Assembly (NCBI GenBank): GCA_016719755.1 | Contig: JADJYM010000003.1 | Location: forward strand, 1 to 45,336 | Source: Novosphingobium sp. | Lineage (GTDB): Bacteria; Pseudomonadota; Alphaproteobacteria; Sphingomonadales; Sphingomonadaceae | Length of the DNA stretch: 45,336 nt | Reading direction: 5' to 3' | Part shown: piece by piece, positions 9,001 to 18,937 of the stretch | Layout of the letters: the number at the start of each line of letters is the position of its first letter | Numbering within the stretch: position 1 is the first letter of the stretch | Made by a program: the position numbers and the translations under genes | Notes under the pieces: generated by a model | Told to the model about the DNA's origin: nothing | The model's database searches: none | Seen by the model: only the letters and a program-made list of their open reading frames with translations

Positions 9001-11222
9001 TCAATCTTCGCAAAGCGCGATGTGCGTTTCCAGCGCGGGGTCGATGCGGAAATCGTCCGCCGTTTCGACCGTCAGGCTCAGGATCGCGCCGGTGAAGGTA
9101 CCGGGCATCGCATAGCTGTCGCTGAGCGGCGAGGCATCGTCATAGCCGCAGGTCACCCCGCCGCTGACCGGTGCGGGCCACAGGTCTGCCATCGCCGCCA
9201 CGGCCTCGGTCCGGCCATCGACCAGCAGCGAAGCCGTGCCCCGGCAGTCCCCGGTCTTGGCGAACTGGAAGGCGATCCGCCGCCGTCCCGGCTCCAGCGC
9301 CGCGGCGCTGCGCAGCACCTCCCGGGCGCGCGGGCCGACATATTCGTGGACCAGGTGCCCGCCATCAAGGTGCAGCACAAAGCCCCCCGCCTGCCCGCCC
9401 GCCGCCAGGATCACTCCGTGGCTGGCCAGGTCGATCTCGATCTCCCCCTCGATCAGGTAGGACCGGTTGCCGATGGCCGGCGCGGCATAGCCGGACAGGC
9501 GGCCCTGCCCCTGCGCGAAGCTCCAGCGGCGGCGCGGGGAAAGGTAATAGGTGTGCGGCAGCCGGTCGATGTTGCGATCGTCGAGCGGGAAAACGTGGTT
9601 GGCAGCAGCCTCGCGCTCCCACAGCGCCTGCAATTCGCGCAGCTTGTCCGGATGGGTATCGGCCAGATCCTCGGCTTCGGAGAAATCCGCGTCGAGGTGA
9701 TAGAGCTCCCACTTCTGTGTGGCGTAATCGTCGCCCGCGAAGTGGCGGGTAACGGCCTTCCACCCCTCTGCCCAGATACCGCGATTGCCCATCAGTTCGA
9801 AATACTGGACCGCCTTGCGGCTGAGCGCGTCAGGCTCGTCAAAGGTATAGGCGATCGAGGTGCCCTGCATCGCCATCCGGCCCGGCTGCGGCGCGGGATC
9901 GATCCCCGCCGCTTCCAGGATGGTCGGCGCAAGATCGGCGCAGTGGCAGAACTGGTGGTTGATCGCCCCGCCCTGCCCGATCCGGCGCGGCCAGTGGACG
10001 ATCAGCGGATCGCGCACTCCGCCGCCGTGGGTCTGCATCTTGAACCAGCGGTGCGGCGTGTTTCCGGCGTGACCCCACCCAGCGGGATAGGTGTTCCAGT
10101 GCCGGTCCGATCCCAGCGTGTCCAGCGCGGCAAGATGTTCTTCGAGAGTCTCAGGGATATGCTGGAAGTGTCTGCGCAAGTTGAGATTTCCCAGCGCTCC
10201 GCCCTCGGCCGAAGCGCCGTTGTCGGACATCACGATCACCAGCGTATCGTCAAGCAGGCCCTGCGCCTCAAGGTAAGCCGTCACCTTTCCGATCTGCGCG
10301 TCGGTGTGGCTGAGGAACCCGGCGAACACTTCCTGATGGCGCGCGCAGACGCGCTGCTCGTCCGCACTCATGCTGTCCCAGGCGGCGACTTCCGGATTGC
10401 GCGGGGTCAGCCGCGTGTCGGGCGGTGCGATGCCCAGCGCGATCTGGTTCTCCAGCCAGCGCGCGCGCATCACGTCCCAGCCTTCGTCGAATTGCCCCTT
10501 GTAGCGGTCGATCCATTCGCGCGGAGCCTGATGGGGGGAATGGCAAGCCCCAAAAGCAAGATAGGCGAAGAACGGCTTCGCCGGGTCTGCCGCGCGGGCA
10601 TCGCGGATCATGCCGATGGTCTGGTGTGCGAGGTCCTCGCTGAGGTGATAGCCCGCCTCGCGCGGGGTGGGGATGAAGCGGTTGTCCTCCACCAGTTCGG
10701 GGTGCCACTGATCGATCAGCGAATAGAGGAAGCCGTAGTAGCGCTCGAACCCGCGCCCCAGCGGCCACTGGTTGAACGGCCCGGCAGAGGTCATGTCGCG
10801 CGCGCGGGTGAGGTGCCACTTGCCCACCGCGAAGGTGCTGTAGCCAGCCGGGGTCAGGAGCTCCGGCAGCATTGCCGCCTTGTCCGTCACCTGCCCCAGA
10901 TAGCCCGGATAGCCGGTGCACATGTCGGCAATGATACCCATGCCCACCGCATGGTGGTTGCACCCGTCAGCAGCGAGGCGCGGGTGGGCGAACACATCGC
11001 CGTGGTGTGGAAATTGGTGTAGCGCCTCCCGCCCGCCGCCAGCCGGTCAATCGCGGGGGTGGCAATGGTTGATCCGTAGCAACCCAGGTGCGCGAAGCCG
11101 ACGTCGTCGAGCACCACCAGCAGCACGTTGGGCGCGTCTTCGCGGGGGCGCGCCCGTGGTTCAAGCCAGGGCTGGGACCGGTCCCAGGTCCGCCCGATGG
11201 TGCCGGGCCAGAGATCAGTCAT
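9001..11222 (-). CDS. Arylsulfatase (S1 family), one frameshift
   Basis: The product is about 740 residues. The core has [18 protein letters not shown] (metal-binding DD at residues 39-40) and the sulfatase signature [11 protein letters not shown]. Its Cys77 would be converted to formylglycine. [20 protein letters not shown] and [15 protein letters not shown] follow. The C-terminal third is a long beta-rich extension seen in large PAS-like arylsulfatases. One missing base near 10967, right after LLTG, splits the gene; [13 protein letters not shown] should continue directly. Sulfatases release sulfate from sulfate esters. I see no clear signal peptide at the N-terminus, so a cytoplasmic location is possible. 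The formylglycine-generating enzyme at 18938-19867 is the likely activator. Confidence 0.88.
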
Positions 11223-11280
11223 GGGCCACGCTTTCGCAAAGGTCCGCCGCCACTCCCCAAGGAAGCGGCGGCGGGCAGGA

Positions 11281-14238
11281 TCAGAACGACTTGCGCAGGC
11301 CCAGGCGAATGGTCCGGCCCAGCGGGTCGGATGTCATCGCATCATAGCCCTCCGGCAGGCGGGCCAGCGGCGGGTCCTTGTCGAACAGGTTGGTGACCGC
11401 CAGGCTGAAGGTCACGTCCCACGGCATCTGCACCGTCACCGCCACATCGTGGAGGAACTGGCCGGGGATGCTGTAGCCCACCGCGGTGGCAGCCTGCCGC
11501 TGGTCGAGGTAGGACGAGTAATAGCGCCCGCCCCACCGCAGGTTGACCGGCCCGTTCTCGTAATTGACGAAAGTGTTCAGCTTCCACTTGGGCAGGGTGT
11601 GGGCAAGCGTGCCCGCGTTGAGCTTGCCCACCGCATCGAACCCGGGGACGGCCAGGCCCGCCACGCTGAAGCCATCGAATTCATAGCTGAGCGTGACATT
11701 GGCCACAGCCCCAACGGTCAGGGTGCCACCAACGACACCGCCGGTCCGGTAGCTGGCCCGCATGTCCAGGCCCGAGAAACGCGCCTTGGGGCCGTTGATC
11801 CGAAGCAGCAGGACCTTCGAGAGGTTCGCCGCCGAGCAGGCCCCGGTGAACTGGAAGTGCGTGGCAATGAAGGCCGGATCAAGTGAACCGCAGTTGTTCG
11901 CACCCGTAGCCCCGTTGGGGAACAGCGCGTTGACGATCGCGTTTTGCGGTTCAGTGGTCAGGATATTGTCGATGTCGTAGTGGTAATAGTCCACCGCCGC
12001 ATCGAAGCCCGACCCGCTGACCAGCGCGCCGACCGACCAGGTGGTCGCCCGTTCCGGTTCGAGGTCGGGATTGCCGACCAGATCAAGCGCGGTCGGCCGC
12101 CCCAGGATATTGGGGATCGAGGCCGTGGGATTGGGCGCGAGCGAGGTCTGCGGCGGGGCGCGGAAGGTCTTGCTGGCAGAGCCGCGCAGCCCGAACCAGT
12201 CAAGGATCTGGAACTTGGCGCGGGCCTGCGGATTGAAGCTGCCGCCGCCGTCCTTGCCGTAATCCTCGTACCGCGCGCCCAGCGTGATGTTGCTGTCGGT
12301 CCACAGCGGCAGAACCGCCTCGCCATAGATCGCGAAGACGTTGGTCTTGATGTCGGTCGGCGCGAAGGCGGCAGCCAGGCCCAGCGGCGTATAGGGCGTG
12401 GGCGTGCAGACATTCGCGCCCGGAATGTCGAGCGGCGAATTGAGGCACGGCACCTGCGTGCGGTCGGCGAACTTGGAATCGCGCTCGTTAAAGGCGATCC
12501 AGCGCCACTGGCCGCCTACCGCCCAGCGCAGCGGCCCCGCACCCACGTCGATCCCGGCAAATGTGCCGTCGAAGTTGAGGTTGGTTTCGGCGATCTGGCT
12601 GGTCAGGAAGCGTTCCTGCTTGATCATCAGCCAGTCGGCCACCTCCTTGGTATTGGCCACCGCCGGATTGTAGCCGGGGTTGGACAGCACGCCATTGATC
12701 GGTGCGCTCTGGATGGCATTGGACATCGGGTTGAGCCACAGGCACCCGGTGCTTCCCGGAGCGGCGGTCTGCCACTTGCAGTTCGGCCCGCCCAGGCCCC
12801 GCAGCGCCAGCTCGATCATTACCCCGCTGGAATCCCAGCCATAAAGGTAATGCTTGTTGCGGCCATAGGTGACGTCGAAGGACCAGTTGGTCGTTTCGCC
12901 CAGCGTACCCTTGAGCGCGCCGGACAGGCGGAATTCGTCCTGCTCGCGCCCCTGGTAGCCGGGGGTGGAGGCATCGCCGAAGAACGGATTGCCGCCAACG
13001 AGGTAGGGTCGCCACTGGCCGATCGGAATGAACACGCCGGTGGTGCCGGCCGGGAACTGCGATGGGTTGGCCGCCGCGTAGGACGCCAGCCCCGGGTTGG
13101 TCATCGGCACGAACCAGTTGCCGAACAGGCGCGGGCTGGTGCCTGCGGTATAGCTGGCCGGGTTGATTTCGGCGGGCAGAACGGTTTCGGTAATCGGCTT
13201 GGGCTGGTTGAACGAGGGCGGATAGTTCACCCGCGTTTCCATCCGCGAGTAGTAGCCCTCAAGGTGCAGCTCCACGCCGCCGAAATCATAGTTGAATTCG
13301 CTGTAGACCTGCCAGGTCTCCGCCGGGGCGACGAGATCCTGCCACAGCTGGACGTTGTTGACGCAGAAGCCCGCGAACGGCTGGATTCCGCCCAGAGCGG
13401 AGCAGCCGACATCGACCGCGCGCACGCCCGTGGGCGCCAGCGTTCCCGCCGGGCCGACCAGGCCAACAGGCGTGAACTGCGCCGGGTTGGACGAGAAATT
13501 CCACCCCGCGTCGGGATTGACCGAATAGGGCGGAGTCGACCAGGGCCGGTCCTTGACCCGCAGCTGGGCGCGCTTCTGATAGCCGGCGGAGACCAGCAGG
13601 TCCCAGTTGTCGCCCTTCTTGCCGAAGGTCGCGTCCATCCGCCAGTCGCCATCGGTATCGTCGATCATGGTATAATCGCCGCCGATCTCCAGCCCTTCGA
13701 ACCCGCGCCGGGTGATGAAGTTGACCACCCCGGTCATCGCGTCGGACCCATAGGTGGTGGAGGCCGCGTCCTTCAGGATCTCGATCCGGGCCACGGCGGA
13801 TGACGGGATGTTGCGGGTGTTGACGAAGAACCCGCTGGTCAGCGGCAGCCGCTTGCCGTTCAGCAGCACCAGGTTGCGATCCGGCCCCAGCCCGCGCAGG
13901 TTGATGCTTTCCGAGCCTTCAAAGCCCTGACCCTTGCCCGGCTGCGAGGAGTTGGAGTTGCCGATCGAACCTGACGCCTCGGGCAGCGCGCGAATCACGT
14001 CGATCAAGGCAGGCGAGCCCTGCTTCTCAAGCTCGTCGGCGCTGATCGAGCGCAGCGGCAGGGCCTCTGCCTCGCGGGCACTGAGCAGGCGCGAACCTGT
14101 AACGACGATCGTTTGCGCCGCCTCCTCGCTGTCCGGTGCGGCCTCCTGCGCCTGAGCAGGCGCGGCCAGCGCGGCAATTGCCAGCGCAGCCATCGAAGCG
14201 GCGCCATGAAGCACGGTCTTGTTGCGGATCAGGTTCAT
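11281..14238 (-). CDS. TonB-dependent outer-membrane receptor
   Basis: This is an intact 985-residue protein. The ATG at 14236-14238 has GAGGAGAGAG upstream. A signal peptide ([19 protein letters not shown]) is followed by a TonB-box-like QTIVVTGSR. The plug domain follows, with [19 protein letters not shown] and [20 protein letters not shown]. The rest is a 22-strand-type barrel ending in [10 protein letters not shown], with the terminal Phe typical of outer-membrane proteins. It imports a bulky substrate using the proton-motive force passed on by TonB. It lies between the sulfatase (58 nt downstream) and the GPH symporter (upstream, same strand), so receptor, symporter and sulfatase probably act on one compound. 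An open frame runs on far upstream through the symporter gene, but the signal peptide fixes the true start. Confidence 0.93.
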   Translation of the reverse strand: MNLIRNKTVLHGAASMAALAIAALAAPAQAQEAAPDSEEAAQTIVVTGSRLLSAREAEALPLRSISADELEKQGSPALIDVIRALPEASGSIGNSNSSQPGKGQGFEGSESINLRGLGPDRNLVLLNGKRLPLTSGFFVNTRNIPSSAVARIEILKDAASTTYGSDAMTGVVNFITRRGFEGLEIGGDYTMIDDTDGDWRMDATFGKKGDNWDLLVSAGYQKRAQLRVKDRPWSTPPYSVNPDAGWNFSSNPAQFTPVGLVGPAGTLAPTGVRAVDVGCSALGGIQPFAGFCVNNVQLWQDLVAPAETWQVYSEFNYDFGGVELHLEGYYSRMETRVNYPPSFNQPKPITETVLPAEINPASYTAGTSPRLFGNWFVPMTNPGLASYAAANPSQFPAGTTGVFIPIGQWRPYLVGGNPFFGDASTPGYQGREQDEFRLSGALKGTLGETTNWSFDVTYGRNKHYLYGWDSSGVMIELALRGLGGPNCKWQTAAPGSTGCLWLNPMSNAIQSAPINGVLSNPGYNPAVANTKEVADWLMIKQERFLTSQIAETNLNFDGTFAGIDVGAGPLRWAVGGQWRWIAFNERDSKFADRTQVPCLNSPLDIPGANVCTPTPYTPLGLAAAFAPTDIKTNVFAIYGEAVLPLWTDSNITLGARYEDYGKDGGGSFNPQARAKFQILDWFGLRGSASKTFRAPPQTSLAPNPTASIPNILGRPTALDLVGNPDLEPERATTWSVGALVSGSGFDAAVDYYHYDIDNILTTEPQNAIVNALFPNGATGANNCGSLDPAFIATHFQFTGACSAANLSKVLLLRINGPKARFSGLDMRASYRTGGVVGGTLTVGAVANVTLSYEFDGFSVAGLAVPGFDAVGKLNAGTLAHTLPKWKLNTFVNYENGPVNLRWGGRYYSSYLDQRQAATAVGYSIPGQFLHDVAVTVQMPWDVTFSLAVTNLFDKDPPLARLPEGYDAMTSDPLGRTIRLGLRKSF

Positions 14239-14387
14239 TGCTCTCTCCTCATACCATGCGCTGGACGAGCCCGTCGGCCTTCTGCTTCGCTTCCCGCGCC
14301 GGACTGGTCGTAGCGGCCCGGCCGGGCGCGTCTCCCGATCCTCCCGAAAGATGCTAGCCGGGTTCGAAACTGACTGATCGAAACCAA

Positions 14388-14412
14388 AAGTTTCTTTTTT
14401 TTGCAGAAACTT
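14388..14412. promoter_or_regulatory. 7-bp dyad with a T-tract spacer upstream of the TonB receptor
   Basis: AAGTTTC (14388-14394) and its complement GAAACTT (14406-14412) flank a spacer made mostly of Ts. The dyad sits immediately downstream of the symporter stop and about 150 bp before the receptor start. It could be an operator for the receptor gene or a weak transcription-end hairpin for the symporter. The flanking GATC and GAAAC repeats make an operator slightly more likely. The remainder of 14239-14387 shows no other clear signal. Confidence 0.3.
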
Positions 14413-14414
14413 GA

Positions 14415-15851
14415 TCATGCTTCGAGCGAGGGTGCCGCGCGGCGCTCGGCCAGCAGCGCCAGGGTCTGCGCGTGGCTTTCGCGGGTGATCCGGTAGCGCC
14501 AGATGCACAGCACCGCACAGCCGTGCATCGCCATCACGGCGGGCACATAGACCAGTGCCAGATCGCGCAGGACCTGCGGATCCACCCCCTGCGGCGCGGC
14601 ACCTGCCGGAAAGCCGACCAGCGCCAGGACCATGCTGGAGGCGAAGATGCCGATGCCCGAAGTGGTCTTGTTCACGAACAGGTTGGCCGCCGCCATCACC
14701 CCTTCGGCACGGCGCCCGGTCTTGAGCTCGTGGTCCTCCACCACGTCGGCGCACATTGAACCGACCATGATCGCAACCACGCTGGCCGCCGTTACCGACA
14801 GCAGGTGGAACACCAGCATGATCGGGAGCAGCAGGGCCGATCCGTTGGCAGGGAACACATCGAGCAGGCGCAGCACGATCGGCGTCACGCCGAACAGAGG
14901 GGCCAGCACCTTGCACAGGATCGCGGCATTGCGCTTGCCCATGCGGTGCGACAGCGGCGCCGCGATCCACAGTGCCAGCGCCGAGGAGCCGAACTGGGCA
15001 AGGATGAACAGCGAGACCTGACCGGCTGAAAAGCCCCAGAAATAGGTGTTGAAATAGAGCGAGAGCGCGACGCTTAGGCCGTAAGCCATCGCGTTGAACA
15101 CCCCTGCCCCCAGCATCGGCAACAGCGCCCGGTTGAGCATCGCCTGAAACATGTCGCGCAAGGCCGCGCCCGGCCCTTTGCGCAGCCCCGTGGGCTGGCG
15201 CATCCACGGGATGCGGTGGTGCGTGCCCGCCGCCGAAATCAGGATCACCGCCAGCATCACCAGCGAGGACACCAGCCCGTAAAGCTCGTAGCCTGCGCGG
15301 TTCAGCTGGGCGACCGGCTGCTCTGCCGTAGGGGTCAGGAACACGCGAAAGGTCAGCATGACCATGATCAGCCCGCCGTACCAGTTGAACGCGGCGCGCC
15401 AGGCGGCCAGATCGGTGCGGGCATGATAATCGCTGGTCAGCTCCGCGCCCATTGCGGCGCTGGGGATTTCGAACATGGCGATGAAGGTGCGGATCACCAT
15501 CGCAGTGGCGATCAGGTAGAAGAACAGCGCCTGGTCCGACCAGCCGAGCGGTGGGTGCCACAGCAGGAAATAGCTGACCGCGATCGGCACGGCGGACAGG
15601 TACATGAACGGATGGCGCCGCCCCCAGCGCGAGCGCCAGTTGTCGCTGACCTGCCCGATCACCGGATCGAGCATGGCGTCCGCGATCAGCGCGATCATGA
15701 TCGCCAGCCCCACCGTGGGCGCGGGCAGGCCGATCACCTGGTTGTAGAATAGCAGGAGCAAGTAGGAGAACCCGTTGTCCTTCAACCCCAGCGCCACCGC
15801 GCCAACGCCATAGGCGGCCTTGGTGGGCCGGGAGATCGGCGGTTCGTGCAT
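14415..15851 (-). CDS. GPH-family sugar:cation symporter (MFS)
   Basis: The product is about 478 residues from the ATG at 15849-15851, which has GGGAGA 10 nt upstream; an in-frame ATG at 15881 is less likely. About twelve hydrophobic helices are visible. The loop DPVIGQVSDNWRSRWGRRHP matches the GPH (melibiose-permease type) signature, and a second signature-like stretch is CADVVEDHELKTGRRAEG. GPH carriers bring glycosides, pentosides or uronides across the inner membrane with a cation. The gene is upstream of, and on the same strand as, the TonB receptor, so the pair offers passage across both membranes. The 208 bp upstream (15852-16059) hold no gene that I can see. Confidence 0.88.
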   Translation of the reverse strand: MHEPPISRPTKAAYGVGAVALGLKDNGFSYLLLLFYNQVIGLPAPTVGLAIMIALIADAMLDPVIGQVSDNWRSRWGRRHPFMYLSAVPIAVSYFLLWHPPLGWSDQALFFYLIATAMVIRTFIAMFEIPSAAMGAELTSDYHARTDLAAWRAAFNWYGGLIMVMLTFRVFLTPTAEQPVAQLNRAGYELYGLVSSLVMLAVILISAAGTHHRIPWMRQPTGLRKGPGAALRDMFQAMLNRALLPMLGAGVFNAMAYGLSVALSLYFNTYFWGFSAGQVSLFILAQFGSSALALWIAAPLSHRMGKRNAAILCKVLAPLFGVTPIVLRLLDVFPANGSALLLPIMLVFHLLSVTAASVVAIMVGSMCADVVEDHELKTGRRAEGVMAAANLFVNKTTSGIGIFASSMVLALVGFPAGAAPQGVDPQVLRDLALVYVPAVMAMHGCAVLCIWRYRITRESHAQTLALLAERRAAPSLEA

Positions 15852-16059
15852 GTCTTGTCCATTCTCCCAAGCCTGCTGCATTCAGCCGGCCCGGCATGGC
15901 CGCCGCCCGCGCGCTTGTCAGCGCGTCCTTGCAAAACCGACTAGCCGTTATCGAATTCGATCTGCGCGGCTGAGCATTGGGCGCGCGGCGGACTAGCGCT
16001 CACGCACCCGGCAGCGTGGCCAGCAAGGGTAAAATCGAGGCGGGTAAGCGCCGCCCCGG

Positions 16060-17186
16060 TCAGGCGGCGCGCGCGTCCAGCGCGGCACGGCGGGCAAGGT
16101 GCCAGCCGGCGCTGCCGAACTGATGCTCGATCACCGTGGCGCGCTTGAAATAGTGGCCGATGGCCAGTTCGTCGGTCATCCCCATCCCGCCGTGAAGCTG
16201 AACCGCGTTCTGCCCGGCAAAGCGGACCGCCCGGGCCACAGTGACCTTCGCGGCGGAAGCGGCGGCGGCGCGCTCCGCCGGATCGCCATCGAGCGACTGG
16301 CAGGCGAGCAAGGCGGCCGAGCGCGCCAGCTCCAGTTCCAGGTACATATCGACCATGCGGTGCTGGAGCGCCTGGAACGAGCCGATCTTATGGCCGAACT
16401 GCTCGCGCTGCCGGGCATAGGCCACGGTATCGTCGAGCAGCCGTTCGATCACCCCGCAGGCCTCGGCCGCGGCGGCGGCGATGGCCCGGTCGCGCCATTC
16501 CTCGATCAGGGCAAAGCCCTGCCCCTCGCCGCCGACCAGCGCGGAGGCATCCACTCCGGCGGCGTTAAAGCTGACATCCGCCGCATGGCGTTCGTCCAGC
16601 ATCCGGTAGGGCGCCATGCTGACGCCGGGGGCAGCGGCAGGAACGAGAAACAGCGACAGCCCGTCCGATCGCCCGGCGATCCCGAAGTGCGTGCCGCAAC
16701 CAGCAGGTGCGTTGCCCAGGGCGCGGCGACCACCACGCATTTGGTACCGTCCAGCTGCCAGCCGGATGGGCTGCGCGCGGCGGTCATCGCAATCGCGTTC
16801 AGGTCATCGCGCATTCCGTCCTCGCCCACGGCCAGCGCGATCCGAACCTGCCCTCCCACGACCCCTTCAAGCAACTCCGTCTGCCCGCCGCGCGCCAGCA
16901 GCGGCGCGGCCTGGAACAGCGTTTCGGAAAGTGGTTCGGGCGCCAGCGCACGGCCCATTTCCTCCATCGCCGCCATCATCTCCAGCCCGCCGCCGAACCC
17001 GCCCTGCGCTTCGGGCAGGCCAATCGACAAAACGCCAAGCCGGGCCAGCCCTTGCCAGACGTCCTCGCGCCAGCCCGGTCCGGCGCGCAGCGCGCGGGTG
17101 CGCGCGGCGAAATCGCCCGCGTCGGCCAGAAAACGTGCAAGAGTGGCCTTGAGCTGAAGCTGCTCGTCGTTAAGTTCAAAGTCCAT
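16060..17186 (-). CDS. Acyl-CoA dehydrogenase, beta-subunit-like, one frameshift
   Basis: The product is about 375 residues from the ATG at 17184-17186 (MDFELNDEQLQLKATLARFL). N-terminal helices, GVLSIGLPEAQGGFGGG, and a C-terminal domain with YARQREQFGHKIGSFQALQH and AVQLHGGMGMTDEL then HYFKRATVIEHQFG are visible. Replacement of the usual EGSNEIQ end by GHYFKRA is typical of the second subunit of heteromeric acyl-CoA dehydrogenases used in steroid and branched-chain acyl degradation. One indel near 16680 breaks the frame (AARTSG to IAGRSDG). It is divergent from another acyl-CoA dehydrogenase 97 bp away, and the two may form a heterotetramer. The substrate is unknown. Confidence 0.85.
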
Positions 17187-17283
17187 GACCCCAACCTTGC
17201 CTTGTCGCTGCGGGATGGCAATCCCCCAAACGCTGGCAGGAGGCGGATTGACGCCCTGACCCGGGCAAGAGCAAGGAGTAGCC

Positions 17284-18483
17284 ATGGAACTGGCCCTGAG
17301 CGCCGAGGACCGCGCCTTCGCCGCGGAAGTCCGCGCCTTTCTTGACGCCGAGCTGACTGAAGAGCTGCGCGACGCCGGGCGCTGGATGACCAGCGTCTAT
17401 GGCGATCACGAAGCCTCGCTGGAATGGCAGCGGCGGCTCCACGCGCGCGGCTGGGCGGCGCCGGCCTGGCCCAGGCAGTGGGGCGGGGGCGAATTCAGCG
17501 TGACCCAGCGCTATATCTTCCAGCGGGAATGTGCCCTGGCCGGGGCGCCGCCGCTCTCGCCGATGGGCATCGCGATGTGCGGCCCCGCCCTGCTGGGCCA
17601 CGGCAGCGAGGAGCAGAAGGCGCACTTCCTGCCCCGCATCCTCACCGGCGAGCATTTCTGGTGCCAGGGCTATAGCGAGCCGCACGCCGGGTCTGACCTG
17701 GCCCCGTTGAAGATGCGCGCGGTCCGCGATGGCGATCACTTCGTCTGCACCGGAACCAAGATCTGGACCACCCATGCCAATGTCGCGAACTGGATCTTCT
17801 GCCTGGTCCGCACCGGCCAGTTCGACCGCCCGCAACTGGGTATCACGTTCCTTTTGATCCCGATGGACAGCCCGGGCGTCACCGTCCAGCCGATCGTGAT
17901 GACATCGGGCGAGCATATCCAGAACCAGATCTTCTTCGACGAGGTGCGGGTACCCGTGGCCAATGCGGTGGGCGCGATCGACGATGGCTGGACCGTCGCG
18001 AAATACCTGCTGGAATTCGAGCGCGGCGGCAGCGCCTATGCCCCGGGGCTGCAGGTGCGGCTGGAACGGATTCGCGAGATGGCGGGAAGCCTGATGGAAG
18101 ACCCCGGATTTGCCGCGCGCGTGGCCGAAGCCCAGATCCGCGTCGACGTGCTGGAAGTCTACGAGTTCCGCGCGCTTACCGCCGCCGCACGCGGCGGGCG
18201 GCCGGGGATCAGCGGATCGGTGATGAAGATCCTGGGCACCGAGCTTAGCCAGCACCTCACCGAACTGGCGCTTGAGGCGGCAGGGCCCTATGGTCTGGCC
18301 TTTCAGCCTGCGGCCGGGGCGGCGGGCGGGCCGAACCTGATCCCGCACGATCCGGGCTTGAAAGGCCCGCGCGAGGCGGCCATCGCTCCGCTGAAGTACC
18401 TCAACGACCGCGCCGGATCGATCTATGCCGGATCGAACGAGATCCAGCGCAACATCATCGCCAAGGCGCAGCTGGGGCTGTGA
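17284..18483 (+). CDS. Acyl-CoA dehydrogenase, alpha-subunit-like
   Basis: This is an intact 399-residue protein starting MELALSAEDRAFAAEVRAFL, with AAGAGCAAGGAG-type ribosome-site sequence just upstream (GCAAGGAG at 17271-17278). It has WQGYSEPHAGSDL-type FAD/substrate residues (GYSEPHAGSDLAPLK), KIWTTHANVANWIFCLVRT, the FERGG region, and the terminal GSIYAGSNEIQRNIIAK motif that contacts FAD across the dimer. It oxidises the alpha-beta bond of an acyl-CoA and passes electrons to ETF. The long N-terminal region and WPRQWGGGEFSVTQRYIF are like FadE proteins of steroid/terpenoid side-chain degradation. It is divergent from the beta-like acyl-CoA dehydrogenase and is followed by the GFA and formylglycine-generating enzyme genes on the same strand. 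Confidence 0.9.
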   Translation: MELALSAEDRAFAAEVRAFLDAELTEELRDAGRWMTSVYGDHEASLEWQRRLHARGWAAPAWPRQWGGGEFSVTQRYIFQRECALAGAPPLSPMGIAMCGPALLGHGSEEQKAHFLPRILTGEHFWCQGYSEPHAGSDLAPLKMRAVRDGDHFVCTGTKIWTTHANVANWIFCLVRTGQFDRPQLGITFLLIPMDSPGVTVQPIVMTSGEHIQNQIFFDEVRVPVANAVGAIDDGWTVAKYLLEFERGGSAYAPGLQVRLERIREMAGSLMEDPGFAARVAEAQIRVDVLEVYEFRALTAAARGGRPGISGSVMKILGTELSQHLTELALEAAGPYGLAFQPAAGAAGGPNLIPHDPGLKGPREAAIAPLKYLNDRAGSIYAGSNEIQRNIIAKAQLGL

Positions 18484-18506
18484 CGCGGTGAACCGGGAGA
18501 AAGCCA

Positions 18507-18908
18507 ATGCTTGAAGGCGGATGCAACTGCGGCCAGGTCCGTTACGCGATCGATGCCCAGCCCGTGGCCGTGGCGCAGTGCCATTGCAGCAATTGCCGCC
18601 GCCAGTCGGGCAGCGCCTTCTCGGTCAACCTGGTGGTGCCCAAGGATGCGGTAACCACCAGCGGAGACCTTGCCTGTTATGTCGATGGCGATACCCAGTC
18701 CGGCAACCCGGTGAACCGGCTGTTCTGCCCGAAGTGCGGCAGTCCGATCCTCTCCGAACTTACCGCCAATCCGATGGTCGCGGTCAAGGCCGGAACGCTG
18801 GACGATCCGGCTCCGTTCGCGCCGGGGATCAGCCTGTGGAATTCCACCCGCCTGCCGTGGGTCGAAGTGGCCGAGGGCATTGCCTGCTTCGAACGCAACC
18901 CGGGCTAG
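18507..18908 (+). CDS. GFA (glutathione-dependent formaldehyde-activating-like) zinc protein
   Basis: This is a 133-residue protein starting at ATG 18507 with GGGAGAAAG upstream. The GFA fold is shown by GGCNCGQVRY near the N-terminus, CHCSNCRRQSGSAF at residues 25-40, and FCPKCGSPI near residue 75. These cysteines bind two zinc ions. The family is named after Gfa, but most members have other or unknown jobs, so formaldehyde chemistry should not be assumed. The gene lies 23 nt after the acyl-CoA dehydrogenase and about 30 nt before the formylglycine-generating enzyme, in an apparent operon. Confidence 0.88.
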   Translation: MLEGGCNCGQVRYAIDAQPVAVAQCHCSNCRRQSGSAFSVNLVVPKDAVTTSGDLACYVDGDTQSGNPVNRLFCPKCGSPILSELTANPMVAVKAGTLDDPAPFAPGISLWNSTRLPWVEVAEGIACFERNPG

Positions 18909-18937
18909 GACCATGGCATGACTGCTGCCCCGCCGGA

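Noticed and set aside
9022-11022. A 666-codon plus-strand open frame opposite the sulfatase
   Set aside because: The minus strand has full sulfatase motifs. The plus-strand translation is Arg/Gly-rich with no domain, a typical GC-rich antisense shadow. The same applies to 5939-7747 and 11944-13803 (+).
11281-15897. A single 1538-codon open frame on the minus strand
   Set aside because: Only the part up to 14238 is the TonB receptor; the signal peptide and ribosome site fix its start there. The upstream part is a stop-free shadow frame of the GPH symporter gene caused by high GC.
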